A stretch of 39,153 bases of DNA from Gammaproteobacteria bacterium (GTDB lineage: Bacteria; Pseudomonadota; Gammaproteobacteria; Pseudomonadales; Azotimanducaceae), in NCBI GenBank assembly GCA_002725285.1, contig PBRC01000073.1, positions 1 through 39,153 of the forward strand. The letters run 5' to 3'. Every line of letters begins with the position of its first letter. Positions within the stretch are counted from its first letter, which is position 1. The notes below the pieces were generated by a model. That model saw only the letters and a list, made by a program, of their open reading frames with translations, was not told the origin of the DNA and ran no database searches. This document shows, in pieces, positions 23,672-33,700 of the stretch. The position numbers and the translations under genes are program-made.

Positions 23672-25186
23672 ATGCAAATACATCTAATTTTGCTTCTGAC
23701 TTGCATCTTATTGACCGGATGCAGTCCTGAAGGTAATAACGAGCCCCTGAACGAGAATCCAGCCATGAAATTTACGATCAAAGAACTGCATCAATCCTAC
23801 CGAGAAAAAACACTCTCGGTATCTGAAGTTACGCAGTATTTTCTTGATCGTATCGAGGCACTGAATCCTGAGCTCAATGCAATCATCTCGATAAATCCAG
23901 AAGCCATGAAGGTGGCAGCCGCACAGGATGTGTCACTGGCAAACAACGAAGACCTCGGCTCTCTTTTTGGTGTTCCCATATTGGTCAAAGACAACATTGA
24001 GACTCGTGAACTACCAACAACCGTTGGCTCACTGGCACTAAAAAACAATGTTACGCTTCGCGATGCTGACCTTGTCGTTAATCTGCGCTCCGCAGGTGCG
24101 ATCATTCTTGGTAAAACGAATCTCTCGGAATGGGCTAATTTTCGATCTGAGCGTTCTTCTTCCGGGTGGAGCGCCATTGGCGGTCAGACCAGAAATCCAT
24201 ATGACACAACCCGGTCTCCCTGCGGTTCAAGCTCCGGTTCGGCTGTTGCCATCGCCGCAAGACTTTCAATCTTAGCCATCGGCACTGAAACGGATGGCTC
24301 AGTGATCTGTCCATCATCATTTAGCGGTATCGTAGGCATGAAACCTAGTATTGATCTTGTCAGCCAATCCGGCATCGTACCTCTCGCTCACACGCAGGAC
24401 ACCGCGGGGCCAATGACACGGAACGTTGAAGACGCTGCAATTCTGTTGAATATCATGGCAGCGAATAAACATATGGCCCTGGCTGTCAATCTGAGCAAAG
24501 ACGAGTTACGAAACAAACGCGTCGGTATACTTCGCGATTCATCAAAGTCCCATGAGGGTGTGGATGCCCTGTTTGAAAGAGCGATAAATACCATCCGTGA
24601 ATCAGGTGCAGTCATTGTGGATGACCTTCGACTTGACAAGCCACGCAAGTTCGGTCGAGACAGTTATGACGTTCTGCTTTATGAATTCAAGCACAATATC
24701 AATCAATATCTGGCAAGTTCACCAGACGGCGTGTCTGTAGCGTCGCTACAGGATCTTATCGAGTTCAATCTCACCCATGAAGCCGATGAAATGCCTTACT
24801 TCAAACAGGAAATCTTTTTAAAGTCCCAGAAGAAAGGACCTCTAACTGACCAGGTCTACATAGATGCCCTCGCCCGAAACCGCCGGGTAACCCGCGAAGA
24901 TGGGCTCGACAAACTTCTCGAAACCCACCATTTGGATGTCATGATTGCACCGAGTGGTGGTCCCGCGTTTACCATTGATCTTTTGAATGGTGATCACGGT
25001 GTTGGCAGCGGGATCACCTCCTATCCTGCTATTTCCGGCTACCCACATGTTACTTTGCCCATGGGCAAGCTACACGGTTTACCAGTAGGACTTTCTTTTG
25101 TCGCAGGCGCAAACTCGGATGCGGCGTTGTTGAGCATGGCCTATGCTTTCGAAAAAAATCATACAGACCAGAAGAATGAAATCTAG
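23672..25186 (+). CDS. Amidase-signature-family lipoprotein
   Basis: The protein has 504 residues from the ATG at 23672, which starts a lipoprotein signal (MQIHLILLLTCILLTGC, lipobox LTGC, Cys17). The Ser-Ser-Lys triad of the amidase signature family is visible: Lys106 (VPILVKDNIE), cis-Ser186 (PCGSSSGSAVAIAA) and nucleophile Ser210 (GTETDGSVICPS). Exported relatives hydrolyse peptide amides or other small amides at the cell surface. The frame also allows a longer N-terminus from 23597, but the signal peptide decides the start. It is followed by another predicted lipoprotein hydrolase on the same strand. Confidence 0.85.
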   Translation: MQIHLILLLTCILLTGCSPEGNNEPLNENPAMKFTIKELHQSYREKTLSVSEVTQYFLDRIEALNPELNAIISINPEAMKVAAAQDVSLANNEDLGSLFGVPILVKDNIETRELPTTVGSLALKNNVTLRDADLVVNLRSAGAIILGKTNLSEWANFRSERSSSGWSAIGGQTRNPYDTTRSPCGSSSGSAVAIAARLSILAIGTETDGSVICPSSFSGIVGMKPSIDLVSQSGIVPLAHTQDTAGPMTRNVEDAAILLNIMAANKHMALAVNLSKDELRNKRVGILRDSSKSHEGVDALFERAINTIRESGAVIVDDLRLDKPRKFGRDSYDVLLYEFKHNINQYLASSPDGVSVASLQDLIEFNLTHEADEMPYFKQEIFLKSQKKGPLTDQVYIDALARNRRVTREDGLDKLLETHHLDVMIAPSGGPAFTIDLLNGDHGVGSGITSYPAISGYPHVTLPMGKLHGLPVGLSFVAGANSDAALLSMAYAFEKNHTDQKNEI

Positions 25187-25318
25187 TTACTCGATGATCC
25201 TTGCGATACACCGTGATGAAAGTTTTCCCGGCCGCAGGTTCATCAAGAGGAGGTTCAAGTGGATTCTGTCGTTCCGCACGATTGAGGTAATATGTCTCTG
25301 ACGCCAAGAGAGTTCTAA

Positions 25319-26923
25319 ATGAAACTTATCCAGATTCTTGTCCGCGTATTCGGGGGATTTCTTCTTCTTATCGTCTTTGGCTGCGCGTCCAACTTTGCTA
25401 CCAGTCCAGCAAGTCAGACTCATATATCAGCGATAATAGAACCACTGCCTTCAGCCAATGGGATATCACTTAGCTATCAATTCGATCAGCCGGTGGATAA
25501 CTTTTCTTTCCAGCATAAAGCTCGGGGAATTCGCAAAATCGCCTGGACCGTTCAGACACCGAACGTAGAACTGATTGATGATGCCGTTCGAAGTCTGAGC
25601 GGCCCTCTGAATCAGATAGCATTTAGTATTCGACCAGAAAACCAGTGGTTTGATGGTGATCCGGGATTGGTTGTTCTGGGTAATGGCGTGGTTTTCGACA
25701 TGGACTATATTCTCGTTGACGAGAATTCTTTTTCAACGAGCATCTTTGTCAACGCGCCAGAAGCTACCTTAATCTCAAATTCACTTGACGTGGCATTATC
25801 TTCAGAACCCCATGAGATTGTGAATCCGAAAGGGTTTGCCTATCTGGGTGATTCGAATCTAGTGGAAAGAAACCTCTCAACTATTGTCGCTGCCAGGGAG
25901 TTCGAGGCGCCCCTGGTCAGTCTCTTGGATAGTTTACTTGTAGACATCACTAACTACTACGCCAACTTGCTGAGCAGAGAAATCACTCACCAACCCAAGA
26001 TATTTCTGTTTATCGAAGAAGATCAACCACTTGGTTTCAAAGGATTCGTGAACGGCAATATCGCTGCGATCCACCTCCAGGGCAAGCCCTGGCTTGAGTA
26101 CAACGACCGTGCACTGAACCAGTTAGCAAATTATATTCAGCATGAAGCTTTTCATATGGTTGGTGGACGTCTGGAGAACGATGTTGACACTCGACAACGC
26201 TCGGTCTGGCTGACGGAAGGTGCGGCTGAATATTTTTCACGCAAACTGAACAGTGAAGGCAGCATAGACTATTCAGTATCAATACAAACACTGTTCGATC
26301 GTTGTCTGGCATTAATCGCATCACAGCCACTCACAAAAATGGAACTACCCACCGAGGCTCGCATCCCCCCTATCTGTGGAGAATTTCTGGTTAGTATCGT
26401 TCCTCTTTTGCTGGATGATCCGGAATCTCTAACGTCCATCTGGAGTGAAATGCTAAAACCAGGCAGTCGCCATGGAACCAAACTTTCGGTATCGGAGTTC
26501 TATGAGGTAGTGGAAAGACGAGGCGACAAACGATACGAGGGTATTGCGGCCCTGCTTCTCAATACACCTGGCCTGGCTCGCTGGCAGAAGATCGCAGAAG
26601 CATTAAATGACGTCGGTGTTGAGATCAGTGTCACTCGCGAGCAATTAACAACCGCCGAAGGAACGCGGCTCATACACAAGTTGTTGGCACAGCATTGCCG
26701 CGGACCGAGAGCTTTCAGAACTGAAGGTTCTGTTCTGATTATGATCACTCCTGATTGCAGCGGTGGGTTTCACGACGAGGCACGGGTGATAGAAATCGAA
26801 TCGCATCCGCTGGCCAATGTCGCAGCCTGGGTGGAGCAATTCACTCTACGCTGTTCAAGAAACGAATCTGTCAGATTTCTGCTCCAAGATGGCAGTGAGA
26901 TATCCCCTCAATGTTCGTATTAA
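25319..26923 (+). CDS. Lipoprotein with gluzincin-type HExxH peptidase domain
   Basis: The protein has 534 residues. The N-terminus is a lipoprotein signal (FLLLIVFGC, Cys22). Residues 30-170 form a beta-rich region resembling the N-terminal part of PDZ-/M61-like peptidases. The middle carries HEAFH (275-279) and, after 20 residues, WLTEGAAEYF with Glu300. That is the two-part zinc site of gluzincins (M1/M61-like). His275, His279 and Glu300 would bind zinc and Glu276 would be catalytic. Only one side of the M1/M61 architecture is recognisable, so I give the clan and not the family. It lies 132 bp after the amidase lipoprotein, possibly in the same transcript. Confidence 0.65.
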   Translation: MKLIQILVRVFGGFLLLIVFGCASNFATSPASQTHISAIIEPLPSANGISLSYQFDQPVDNFSFQHKARGIRKIAWTVQTPNVELIDDAVRSLSGPLNQIAFSIRPENQWFDGDPGLVVLGNGVVFDMDYILVDENSFSTSIFVNAPEATLISNSLDVALSSEPHEIVNPKGFAYLGDSNLVERNLSTIVAAREFEAPLVSLLDSLLVDITNYYANLLSREITHQPKIFLFIEEDQPLGFKGFVNGNIAAIHLQGKPWLEYNDRALNQLANYIQHEAFHMVGGRLENDVDTRQRSVWLTEGAAEYFSRKLNSEGSIDYSVSIQTLFDRCLALIASQPLTKMELPTEARIPPICGEFLVSIVPLLLDDPESLTSIWSEMLKPGSRHGTKLSVSEFYEVVERRGDKRYEGIAALLLNTPGLARWQKIAEALNDVGVEISVTREQLTTAEGTRLIHKLLAQHCRGPRAFRTEGSVLIMITPDCSGGFHDEARVIEIESHPLANVAAWVEQFTLRCSRNESVRFLLQDGSEISPQCSY

Positions 26924-26927
26924 ACTC

Positions 26928-27005
26928 TCCCTTGTCGATAATTTCGTTACTCACCGTAGTATGGTCAGGATATCTGAATCGACAATATCTGACTCGATAA
27001 GGGAG
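26928..27005. repeat. Inverted repeat after the peptidase gene
   Basis: CTCCCTTGTCGA (from about 26928) pairs with TCGATAAGGGAG (ending about 27005) at 11 of 12 positions. The loop is about 53 nt and contains two direct copies of ATATCTGANTCGA. No T-tract follows, so it is not a standard terminator. Function is unknown. Confidence 0.45.
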
Positions 27006-27040
27006 TGAGACTTGACCACCCCGCGGTCAGTTCCCAATAA

Positions 27041-27373
27041 CCGACAGATCTAATCTATATCGGTTTCAAAGTGCTGATTGAGGTCTGTAATCACTCATCA
27101 GAACGTTATGAGGCCATACACGCTCTCGAAAATGCAGGGATCGTGTTCATTGATGACGTGCACCCGCAGGGAGACCCTGAACAGATTAAGATTGTTCTGC
27201 ATTTACTGGAACGACGCTATGAATTGGGCCGACCCGGACCTTTCCTGATCACAAATCTCAACACCGAGGAACCTGGCGGCGGGGATGAAATGTTAGGCAA
27301 CAGGTTGCTGAGCCGATGTGCGGAAACTCTGGTTACTATCGATTTCTCTGACTACGATGACTGGCGACAGTAA
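27041..27373 (+). pseudogene. C-terminal part of a DnaC/IstB-like AAA+ ATPase
   Basis: The open frame is about 110 residues; a GTG at 27071 is a possible start. It encodes NAGIVFIDDVHPQGDPEQIK, whose hydrophobic-DD is a Walker B motif. Next come LLERRYELGRPGPFLITNLN with the sensor-1 N-L-N, and LLSRCAETLVTIDFSDY at the end. This is the second half of DnaC/IstB helicase-loader ATPases. The Walker A loop (GxxGxGKT) and N-terminal partner domain are not in any frame upstream. After the TAA at 27371 the same frame continues as KRLNIVEDELDRRTRN and beyond with a second stop, hinting that the parent protein was longer. It may be a leftover of a mobile element or phage. Confidence 0.55.
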
Positions 27374-27521
27374 GCAAAATCAAAACGACTCAACATCGTT
27401 GAAGATGAACTCGACAGGCGCACTCGGAACCTTCACCATCTGGATATTGGTCCAGAATCTGAGTTACTGGACGATCAATAAGCAGATTACCGCCAGAATC
27501 TGATCACCATGGCATATCAAA

Positions 27522-27899
27522 TCAACTGAGAAAGCTGGAACGAAACTGGATTCCCCAGTGATCGTCCTGCCTGGTCGCAACCCAGAAGGTATCAAATCTG
27601 TTATAGACAGTACCCTCGGCATTGATTCTATCCATGGTCAAGGCTATATGCTCCTTGTCATCCCCTGAATGAATAACTTTGATGGAATTAATCTCAGTAT
27701 GATGCCAGCCTTCCGCGAGTAAGCGAGGGTTGTTTTTTTCACTCATCCGTGCAAACTGCTCAGCTGACTCAACGGTCATGTATTTTCCGTTGGCCAGTCG
27801 AACATGTGGATAGTTCAAAGAATTGGCGTGAGCCTCGTGGTCTTGCTTGTTAAACGAATCGATGAACGTACGAACCGCTTTTGTACCTTCACTTTCCAT
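27522..27899 (-). CDS. NTF2-like/SnoaL-type protein
   Basis: The protein has 125 residues. The pattern TKAVRTFIDSFNKQDHEAHA at the start, FARMSEKNNPRL in the middle, and the paired strands EHIALTMDRINAEGTVYNRF and TFWVATRQDDHWGIQFRSSF at the end give the cone-shaped NTF2-like fold used by ketosteroid isomerases, SnoaL cyclases and DUF4440 proteins. The function of this one is unknown. AGGA precedes the ATG at 27899. It is convergent with the DnaC-like remnant. The following 200 bp contain no convincing gene apart from the terminator near 28068. Confidence 0.7.
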   Translation of the reverse strand: MESEGTKAVRTFIDSFNKQDHEAHANSLNYPHVRLANGKYMTVESAEQFARMSEKNNPRLLAEGWHHTEINSIKVIHSGDDKEHIALTMDRINAEGTVYNRFDTFWVATRQDDHWGIQFRSSFLS

Positions 27900-28067
27900 C
27901 TGTTTTCCTCATATCTATTACTCAACCTGCCGTCTGCTTCCTCGCCAGCATTTTCCTTTCTGACGTCAGCTACTACCTTAGGACGTGGTTTAAGCATGGT
28001 AGATGCTGGGCCTGTCCGGTTAAGTGAAAAATCTTTAGTGGATTATTGAACCAGTCATACGGCGTGC

Positions 28068-28100
28068 AAAAACCCCTCCATTCCTGCTACCGAAGAGGGT
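28068..28100 (-). terminator. Rho-independent terminator of the minus-strand carboxylase-flavoprotein operon
   Basis: On the minus strand, CCCTC and GAGGG pair around a 16-nt loop and are followed by GTTTTTGC. It lies 5 bp beyond the stop of the flavoprotein gene. Confidence 0.7.
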
Positions 28101-28104
28101 CGAT

Positions 28105-29754
28105 TCAGGAATCGAAGTTCATCACACCCGTCTGTCCTACCTTTCGATCCTGAGGATCAATCAGGACGCCTGGGTTCATCACCCCCGAAGGATCGAACTG
28201 ATTCTTCGCTGCCTGTAGTGCTGATCGAAACAACGGTTCAGTCTGCTGCTCATAACCTGGCCTGTGATCTCTGCCAACAGCATGATGGTGCGTTACAGTG
28301 CCACCCAGCTTCGCGACAATTGACATGGATTCCGCCTTAATGACTCTCCACTGATCAATCATCTTGTTAACATCTCCAAGTGTTGACCAGGTGAAATATG
28401 GCGCGACACCATCGGGATACGCATGAGTGAAACGGCAAGTGATTTGACCCTCATGACCTGTCACTTCCCGAAACACATTCTTCATGTGAGCCGTAATCTC
28501 AGCATGAAAGTCTGCAAACCTGTCCCAGGTAATAGAAGTCTCAAACGTATCTGCTACCAGCCCGCAGGCGATTGCTTGTGCCCTGTTATAAGGCGCTTGC
28601 ATGAAGGCATTCCGCCATTGTCCGGCAGCACCTTCCTTGTTACTTGCCTTCTTCTGCAACACAGTCCGATCAAACTCGCCGCCTAGGTCAGCCACCAGTT
28701 CCAGAGCTCGATCTATCCACGCATCGACCGGATGATCGGCTGATTCAAAACCAACAATCAACATTGCTTTCTTTCCACCACCCGTCGCTCCTGCTGCTTC
28801 CTGGGCATCAATCAGGCGACAGTTGGCAGGAAACAACCAAGACTGCGTCAGGGCCCTGACTGCATCAGCTGCTCGATAGTAATCATCAAAAAACACCGGC
28901 ACCGACGCACGGAATTTCGGACGATCCTGCACGCGCATCCAGGCTTCAGTGATGATTCCCAGTATTCCCTCAGAACCAATCATCATCCGATCTGGACTTG
29001 GACCCGCACCGGAGCCAGGCAGCCTTCTCGATTCAGTAATACCAGCTGGAGAGACGACTCTCATGCTCTCTACCATATCGTCGATGTGGGTGTACAGAGT
29101 TGCATAATGGCCGCCCGACCTTGTGGCTATCCAGCCCCCCAGAGTTGAAAACTCGAATGATTGGGGAAAGTGACGCAAAGTGTAATCACTCGCCTTCAGC
29201 TGTGATTCCAGATCCGGTCCCAGAATCCCGCCTTGAATCCGGGCTGCACGACTGGTTTTGTCAACTTCCAGTACTTTGTTCAGATGACGAAGATCTATCG
29301 TCAGGACAGCCTCGTAGCCCCCCCCCACATCCGGATCAACACCGCCACAGACACTTGAACCGCCACCAAAAGGAATAACTGCCGCATTCTGATGACCCGC
29401 CCAATCAATCAGATCTTTAACATCTTCTTCAGTTTCAGGATACGCCACCATGTCAGTAAAGCGAGGCACGTCCCTTAATGCCGCTCGAGCTAAATCAGCG
29501 AACGACTTTCCAAGTGAATGAATAAGTCTTTCGTCAGGATCGCGGCTGCACAAATGCGCCAGACCAGGCGGTGCCGACAACAAGGAACCAGGTATCTCGA
29601 AATCATCGAGTTTGGGTCGGGTAAGTGGTTTGATTTGCTGTACACCAAATCTACCGGCAAGATTTCCAGCAAATTCTTCGGTTGCTGCTCTGTCTTCCGG
29701 CCCAGCCTCATCAGCCCAACCCCAGTTCCAGAAATTCATTTGACGTACAGGCAT
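28105..29754 (-). CDS. FAD-linked oxidase, alkyldihydroxyacetonephosphate synthase (AGPS)-like
   Basis: The protein has 549 residues from the ATG at 29754, preceded by AAGAAGGG; the frame is open further but overlaps the upstream gene. Domains: an N-terminal FAD-binding region with PFGGGSSVCGG and QSFEFSTLGGWIATRSGG, where the PSTLGGW block is typical of AGPS. Next is GSEGILGIITEAW. A C-terminal cap has GQITCRFTHAYPDGVAPYF and the HHH signature (THHHAVGRDHRP, His489-491). In human AGPS the equivalent HHH and a tyrosine act in replacing the acyl chain of acyl-DHAP with a fatty alcohol. Those positions look kept, but activity is inferred. It is the last gene of a tight operon, 10 nt after the radical SAM gene. 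Confidence 0.75.
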   Translation of the reverse strand: MPVRQMNFWNWGWADEAGPEDRAATEEFAGNLAGRFGVQQIKPLTRPKLDDFEIPGSLLSAPPGLAHLCSRDPDERLIHSLGKSFADLARAALRDVPRFTDMVAYPETEEDVKDLIDWAGHQNAAVIPFGGGSSVCGGVDPDVGGGYEAVLTIDLRHLNKVLEVDKTSRAARIQGGILGPDLESQLKASDYTLRHFPQSFEFSTLGGWIATRSGGHYATLYTHIDDMVESMRVVSPAGITESRRLPGSGAGPSPDRMMIGSEGILGIITEAWMRVQDRPKFRASVPVFFDDYYRAADAVRALTQSWLFPANCRLIDAQEAAGATGGGKKAMLIVGFESADHPVDAWIDRALELVADLGGEFDRTVLQKKASNKEGAAGQWRNAFMQAPYNRAQAIACGLVADTFETSITWDRFADFHAEITAHMKNVFREVTGHEGQITCRFTHAYPDGVAPYFTWSTLGDVNKMIDQWRVIKAESMSIVAKLGGTVTHHHAVGRDHRPGYEQQTEPLFRSALQAAKNQFDPSGVMNPGVLIDPQDRKVGQTGVMNFDS

Positions 29755-29764
29755 CGTACCCTTC

Positions 29765-30676
29765 TTAACTCTCTCTGCTTTCCATTTGCTGATGCCATGC
29801 ACTGTTAAATACACCATAAGCACCACAGCGTGAACAATCGACATTATTGCCATAACAACAGAATGTTCGCTCAAACTGCCCACCTTCACCTATGTAGAGT
29901 GGAAGCGTTTTCTTTATCCTGCAGTTCTCACCTTCTTGTCCTGTAGCCTCAAGACATCTGTCAGAAAGAAGTAACTTGAGCGCACCAACATTTGCCTTTA
30001 TCTGCGGATGTTTTCCTTTTAGGGCAATAAGACGATGCACAACTTCATCCCGTTCCTTCAGGTCATGCCAACTGAGCTCACTCTCTTCCTCTCTGGATGG
30101 CACATAGAAAGTAAAAGCAATGCCATCAACGGGCCAGTCTTCTACGACCTCAACGAATTCCTCCAGATGAGGTGCGTTCTGCCGTGTAATCGCCATCTGT
30201 AATATCACCAGTGTGCCGTCGTCAGGATCTCGGTCAAATATCGCAGCCTTGACTCGATCAAAAACGCCAATTCCCCGAATCGCATCGTTAGCTTCACGTG
30301 GACCGTCAAGCGAAACGGTTACAAGGTGCCCTGGTACTGAGGGTATGCCGTAGGTTCCGTTAGTGACAATTGAACTTGATTCAAACAGAGACATCCCACG
30401 GAGCACTAGATCTGACTTAATCATCGGTTCACCACCCATAAACAGCATGGACTTAATCTCATGTTTATCTCGCAATACTTCCAGTTGCGCCAACATACAA
30501 TCATCAGTCATTTTGTCCCTGGGTTGATTCGGTGTGTCTTTTCGAAAAACAAAACAGTGCTTACATTCAAGATTACAGGCGTTGGTTATTACAACCAGAG
30601 CACTCCGAAAAGTCTGATCACCAAAATCAGTAGGTGCCGGGTATATGGGAATATGGTTCGCGTTTTCTGATGCCAT
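29765..30676 (-). CDS. Radical SAM protein with C-terminal cysteine cluster
   Basis: The protein has 303 residues. The 4Fe-4S motif C-x3-C-x2-C (NACNLECKHC, Cys34, 38, 41) and the following GGEP (81-84) define the radical SAM core, and VTVSLDGP is the strand that closes the barrel. The end holds extra cysteines: RTFCCYGNNVDCSRCGAYGV, with Cys273, 274, 281 and 284, plus one in ENCRIKK. They could bind a second cluster, as in SPASM/Twitch proteins. The reaction is unknown. The gene lies 50 nt after the carboxylase and 10 nt before the AGPS-like gene, so a lipid or acyl substrate is possible. I found no substrate peptide gene nearby, so a RiPP role is unsupported. Confidence 0.8.
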   Translation of the reverse strand: MASENANHIPIYPAPTDFGDQTFRSALVVITNACNLECKHCFVFRKDTPNQPRDKMTDDCMLAQLEVLRDKHEIKSMLFMGGEPMIKSDLVLRGMSLFESSSIVTNGTYGIPSVPGHLVTVSLDGPREANDAIRGIGVFDRVKAAIFDRDPDDGTLVILQMAITRQNAPHLEEFVEVVEDWPVDGIAFTFYVPSREEESELSWHDLKERDEVVHRLIALKGKHPQIKANVGALKLLLSDRCLEATGQEGENCRIKKTLPLYIGEGGQFERTFCCYGNNVDCSRCGAYGVFNSAWHQQMESRES

Positions 30677-30726
30677 GGGATCATCCCTTCATACTGTATT
30701 TCACACGGTCATGGTAGTCGATCATA

Positions 30727-33700
30727 CTACCAGGGATCAAGAAACGAGTGTCGGCCCCGGCGAAGTGGTTCAGATTGTGGCACCGATTTCAATCCATCGA
30801 CGATCCACTTTCGAGTCTCAGCAGGATCAATCACATCATCTACACCAAAGACACTGGCTGAATGCAGAGCACCACTTCGTTCGTACGCAGCATCCACCAT
30901 TTTTTTGTAAGCAGCCGCTCGCTCATCCACGTCTTCGATCTTCTCCAGAATTTCGCGGCTACCGAGTAATACGCCGGACTCAATATTCATCCCGCCAAAT
31001 TCGCCATCCGGCCAGGTGACAGTGAACACCGACGCTCTTGAACTACCTGTCATCACAGCCAGAGATCCCAAGGCATATCCCTTGCGGAGAATGATGCTGA
31101 ATCTTGGTGTTTCAAGGTTGGCACCTGTGACGAATAACCGACTGCAGTGTCTGACCAGTCCGCTTTTCTCTACTTCTGGTCCCACCATCATTCCAGGTGT
31201 GTCAATCAGACTGACGATCGGGATGTTAAATGCATCGCAGATCTGCCAGAACCGGGCAACCTTGTCTGACCCAGGGCTGTCAATTGCGCCACCGATAAAA
31301 GCATTGTTATTGGCAGTCAAACCAAATGGATGACCTTCGATTCGAATAAATGCGGTAATCATCCCTACACCGAAATCAGGCCGAAGTTCCAGGACCGAAT
31401 CCCGATCAGCAAGCTTCGAAATTAACTCACGAATGTCAAAACTCCGGTAACGATTCTCCGGTATCACATGGCGCAGTTCACGCTGATCCACGCATTCCCA
31501 GGGATCAATAGAACCTTGAAAGTAGGACAGGCACTTTTTGGAAGCTGCTATGGCTTCATCATGATCTTTTACAACAATATCAACTGTTCCTGCCGAAACT
31601 GTATCTGATATCGCACCCACCTCCTCCGGCAGGAATACACCCATCCCACTACCTTCGATAACCGAAGGTCCACCCATGGCAATCAGCGAATCTTCCGTTG
31701 CAATAATAATGTCGGTGACACCCAATATCGCCGCATTACCGGCATAACACCAGCCGGCGGTGACCCCAATCATCGGTATCTTGCCACTGAGCTGTGCCAT
31801 CTTCTCCCAGGTCCGAATTGACGGATGTACGCTTGGTGAGATCTCTGTGTCTCCGGAACGACCACCGGCTCCTTCAGCATGGAATATCAACGGCAGCGAT
31901 AATTCGTTAGCCAGTTCCATCATCCGGTCAGTCTTGTCGTGACCCCTTGCGCCCTGCGTGCCAGCAAAAACCGTGTCATCGTATGATACAAACATAGCAC
32001 GTGCGCGTTTCTCATCGAACAGATCCCCATTGACCGAGCCAATCCCGGCAACCAGACCATCAGCAGGTGTTTTACGAATCAGTTCTTCGAGTGGTCTCCT
32101 GCCTCGCTGACCGGCAATAGTCAGCGCCCCGTATTCAACCCAGGTTCCAGGATCGACAAGTATTTCGATATTTTCCTGAACTGTCCGGCGACCCCTGCTA
32201 TGACGCCGCTCTATTCCCGCTGGACGATTTTTATCGAGACCAAACTCTCTTCTGTCAAACAAGGCCTGCAGGCTCGGGCGCACATAGTCAAGGTCAACCT
32301 CCCGGCTCTCCTTTTCGAAAACGCCACCAACATCCTGAACCTCAATAAAGGCAAGAGGATGATCTTCAAATACGGTTTCATCAAGGGCGACGGTCACCTG
32401 CCGAACGATGCCACCCGATTTTGCTTCTACAACATGTTCCATTTTGAGCGCACTCATGACGAACATCGTCTGACCCTCACGAACCAGGTCCCCTTCGTTG
32501 ACATGGATCTCGGTCACAGTTGCCAGCAGTGGTGATGGCACAGCTTCAGTATTGGGTGGCCCGATAAGAGGCGCGTTAGCAGGCCTTTCATTGCGCGCCC
32601 CATCGCGGAAGTAATCCAGCGAAGCGAGTGGATCAATCTTGTCGATCGCAGCACCCGCCTGACTGCCAGCCACCGAAACAGAAGGATCAGTTTCATCATC
32701 GGTCAAAAGCAGCTCAATATTGCGATCCAGCCAATCGGTAGAAATGTTCTGACTCGTAAAATCCTCGTGACGCAACAGCTTCATCAACAAAGAAAGGTTG
32801 GTATCCAGGCCCACGATCTCAACTTCATCGAGAGCCTGAAGAAGCCGACTGACGACCATCGCAAAATCTTCCGAAGTGGAATGGGCAATGACTTTCGCAA
32901 GCAATGAGTCGAATGCTGGATTAGTTACATAACCGTTCTGACCATAGGTATCAACGCGAATGCCGGGGCCTGATGGCAGATCAAAAACTGCCAGTTGCCC
33001 CGCTGTCGGATGCACCTTGCCATCAGGTGCCATTTTTTCTGTATTAACTCGCGCCTGTATTGCATAACCGGATGGTTGCGGATTGTCAGGGAAATTCAGA
33101 TCTGTGAGTTTCTCGCCACCAGCGAGTCTTAATTGAGCCTGGACCAGGTCCAGACCCATAACCTGTTCAGTAACGGTATGCTCAACCTGCAATCGCGGAT
33201 TCGCCTCAATGAAAACGAATCGATCTTCACTTCCAACCGCGCCAACCAGAAACTCGAAAGTCCCAAGACTCCGATAGGCCAGTGATCGGGCCATCGAAAC
33301 TGCAGCCTCACAGAGGTTTCCTCTTAGTATTGCACTTATATTCGGACTCGGAGCAATCTCAAGCAGTTTCTGATGACTGCGTTGAACCGTACACTCTCGC
33401 TCACCCATGTGAACAACAGAACCTTCACCGTCACCAAACACCTGGACCTCAATATGTCGCGCATTACTGAACAACTGTTCAACGTACACTGCATCATCGC
33501 CGAACGCTGCGCTTGCTTCCGACTGGCAACGTGCGTACGCCTTAGCAACATCATCAAGCCGTGACACGACTCGCATTCCACGTCCACCACCGCCAGCCAC
33601 CGCTTTGATAACCATGCTGCCATCTTCACCAAGACCATGCAGGAACTGCTCAGCCTCATCTAGTGAAACTGATGCCACACTACCGGGCAGAACCGACACA

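Noticed and set aside
26928-27005. Transcription terminator after the peptidase gene
   Set aside because: Arms are 53 nt apart and no T-tract follows, so it was kept only as an inverted repeat.
27815-27997. Short minus-strand frame (MLKPRPKVV...) upstream of the NTF2-like gene
   Set aside because: It overlaps the NTF2-like start in another frame and has no family resemblance. Poor evidence for a gene.
29765-30676. RiPP biosynthesis island around the radical SAM protein
   Set aside because: No short precursor-like frame with a leader was found next to it, and neighbours are acyl-CoA and lipid-type enzymes.
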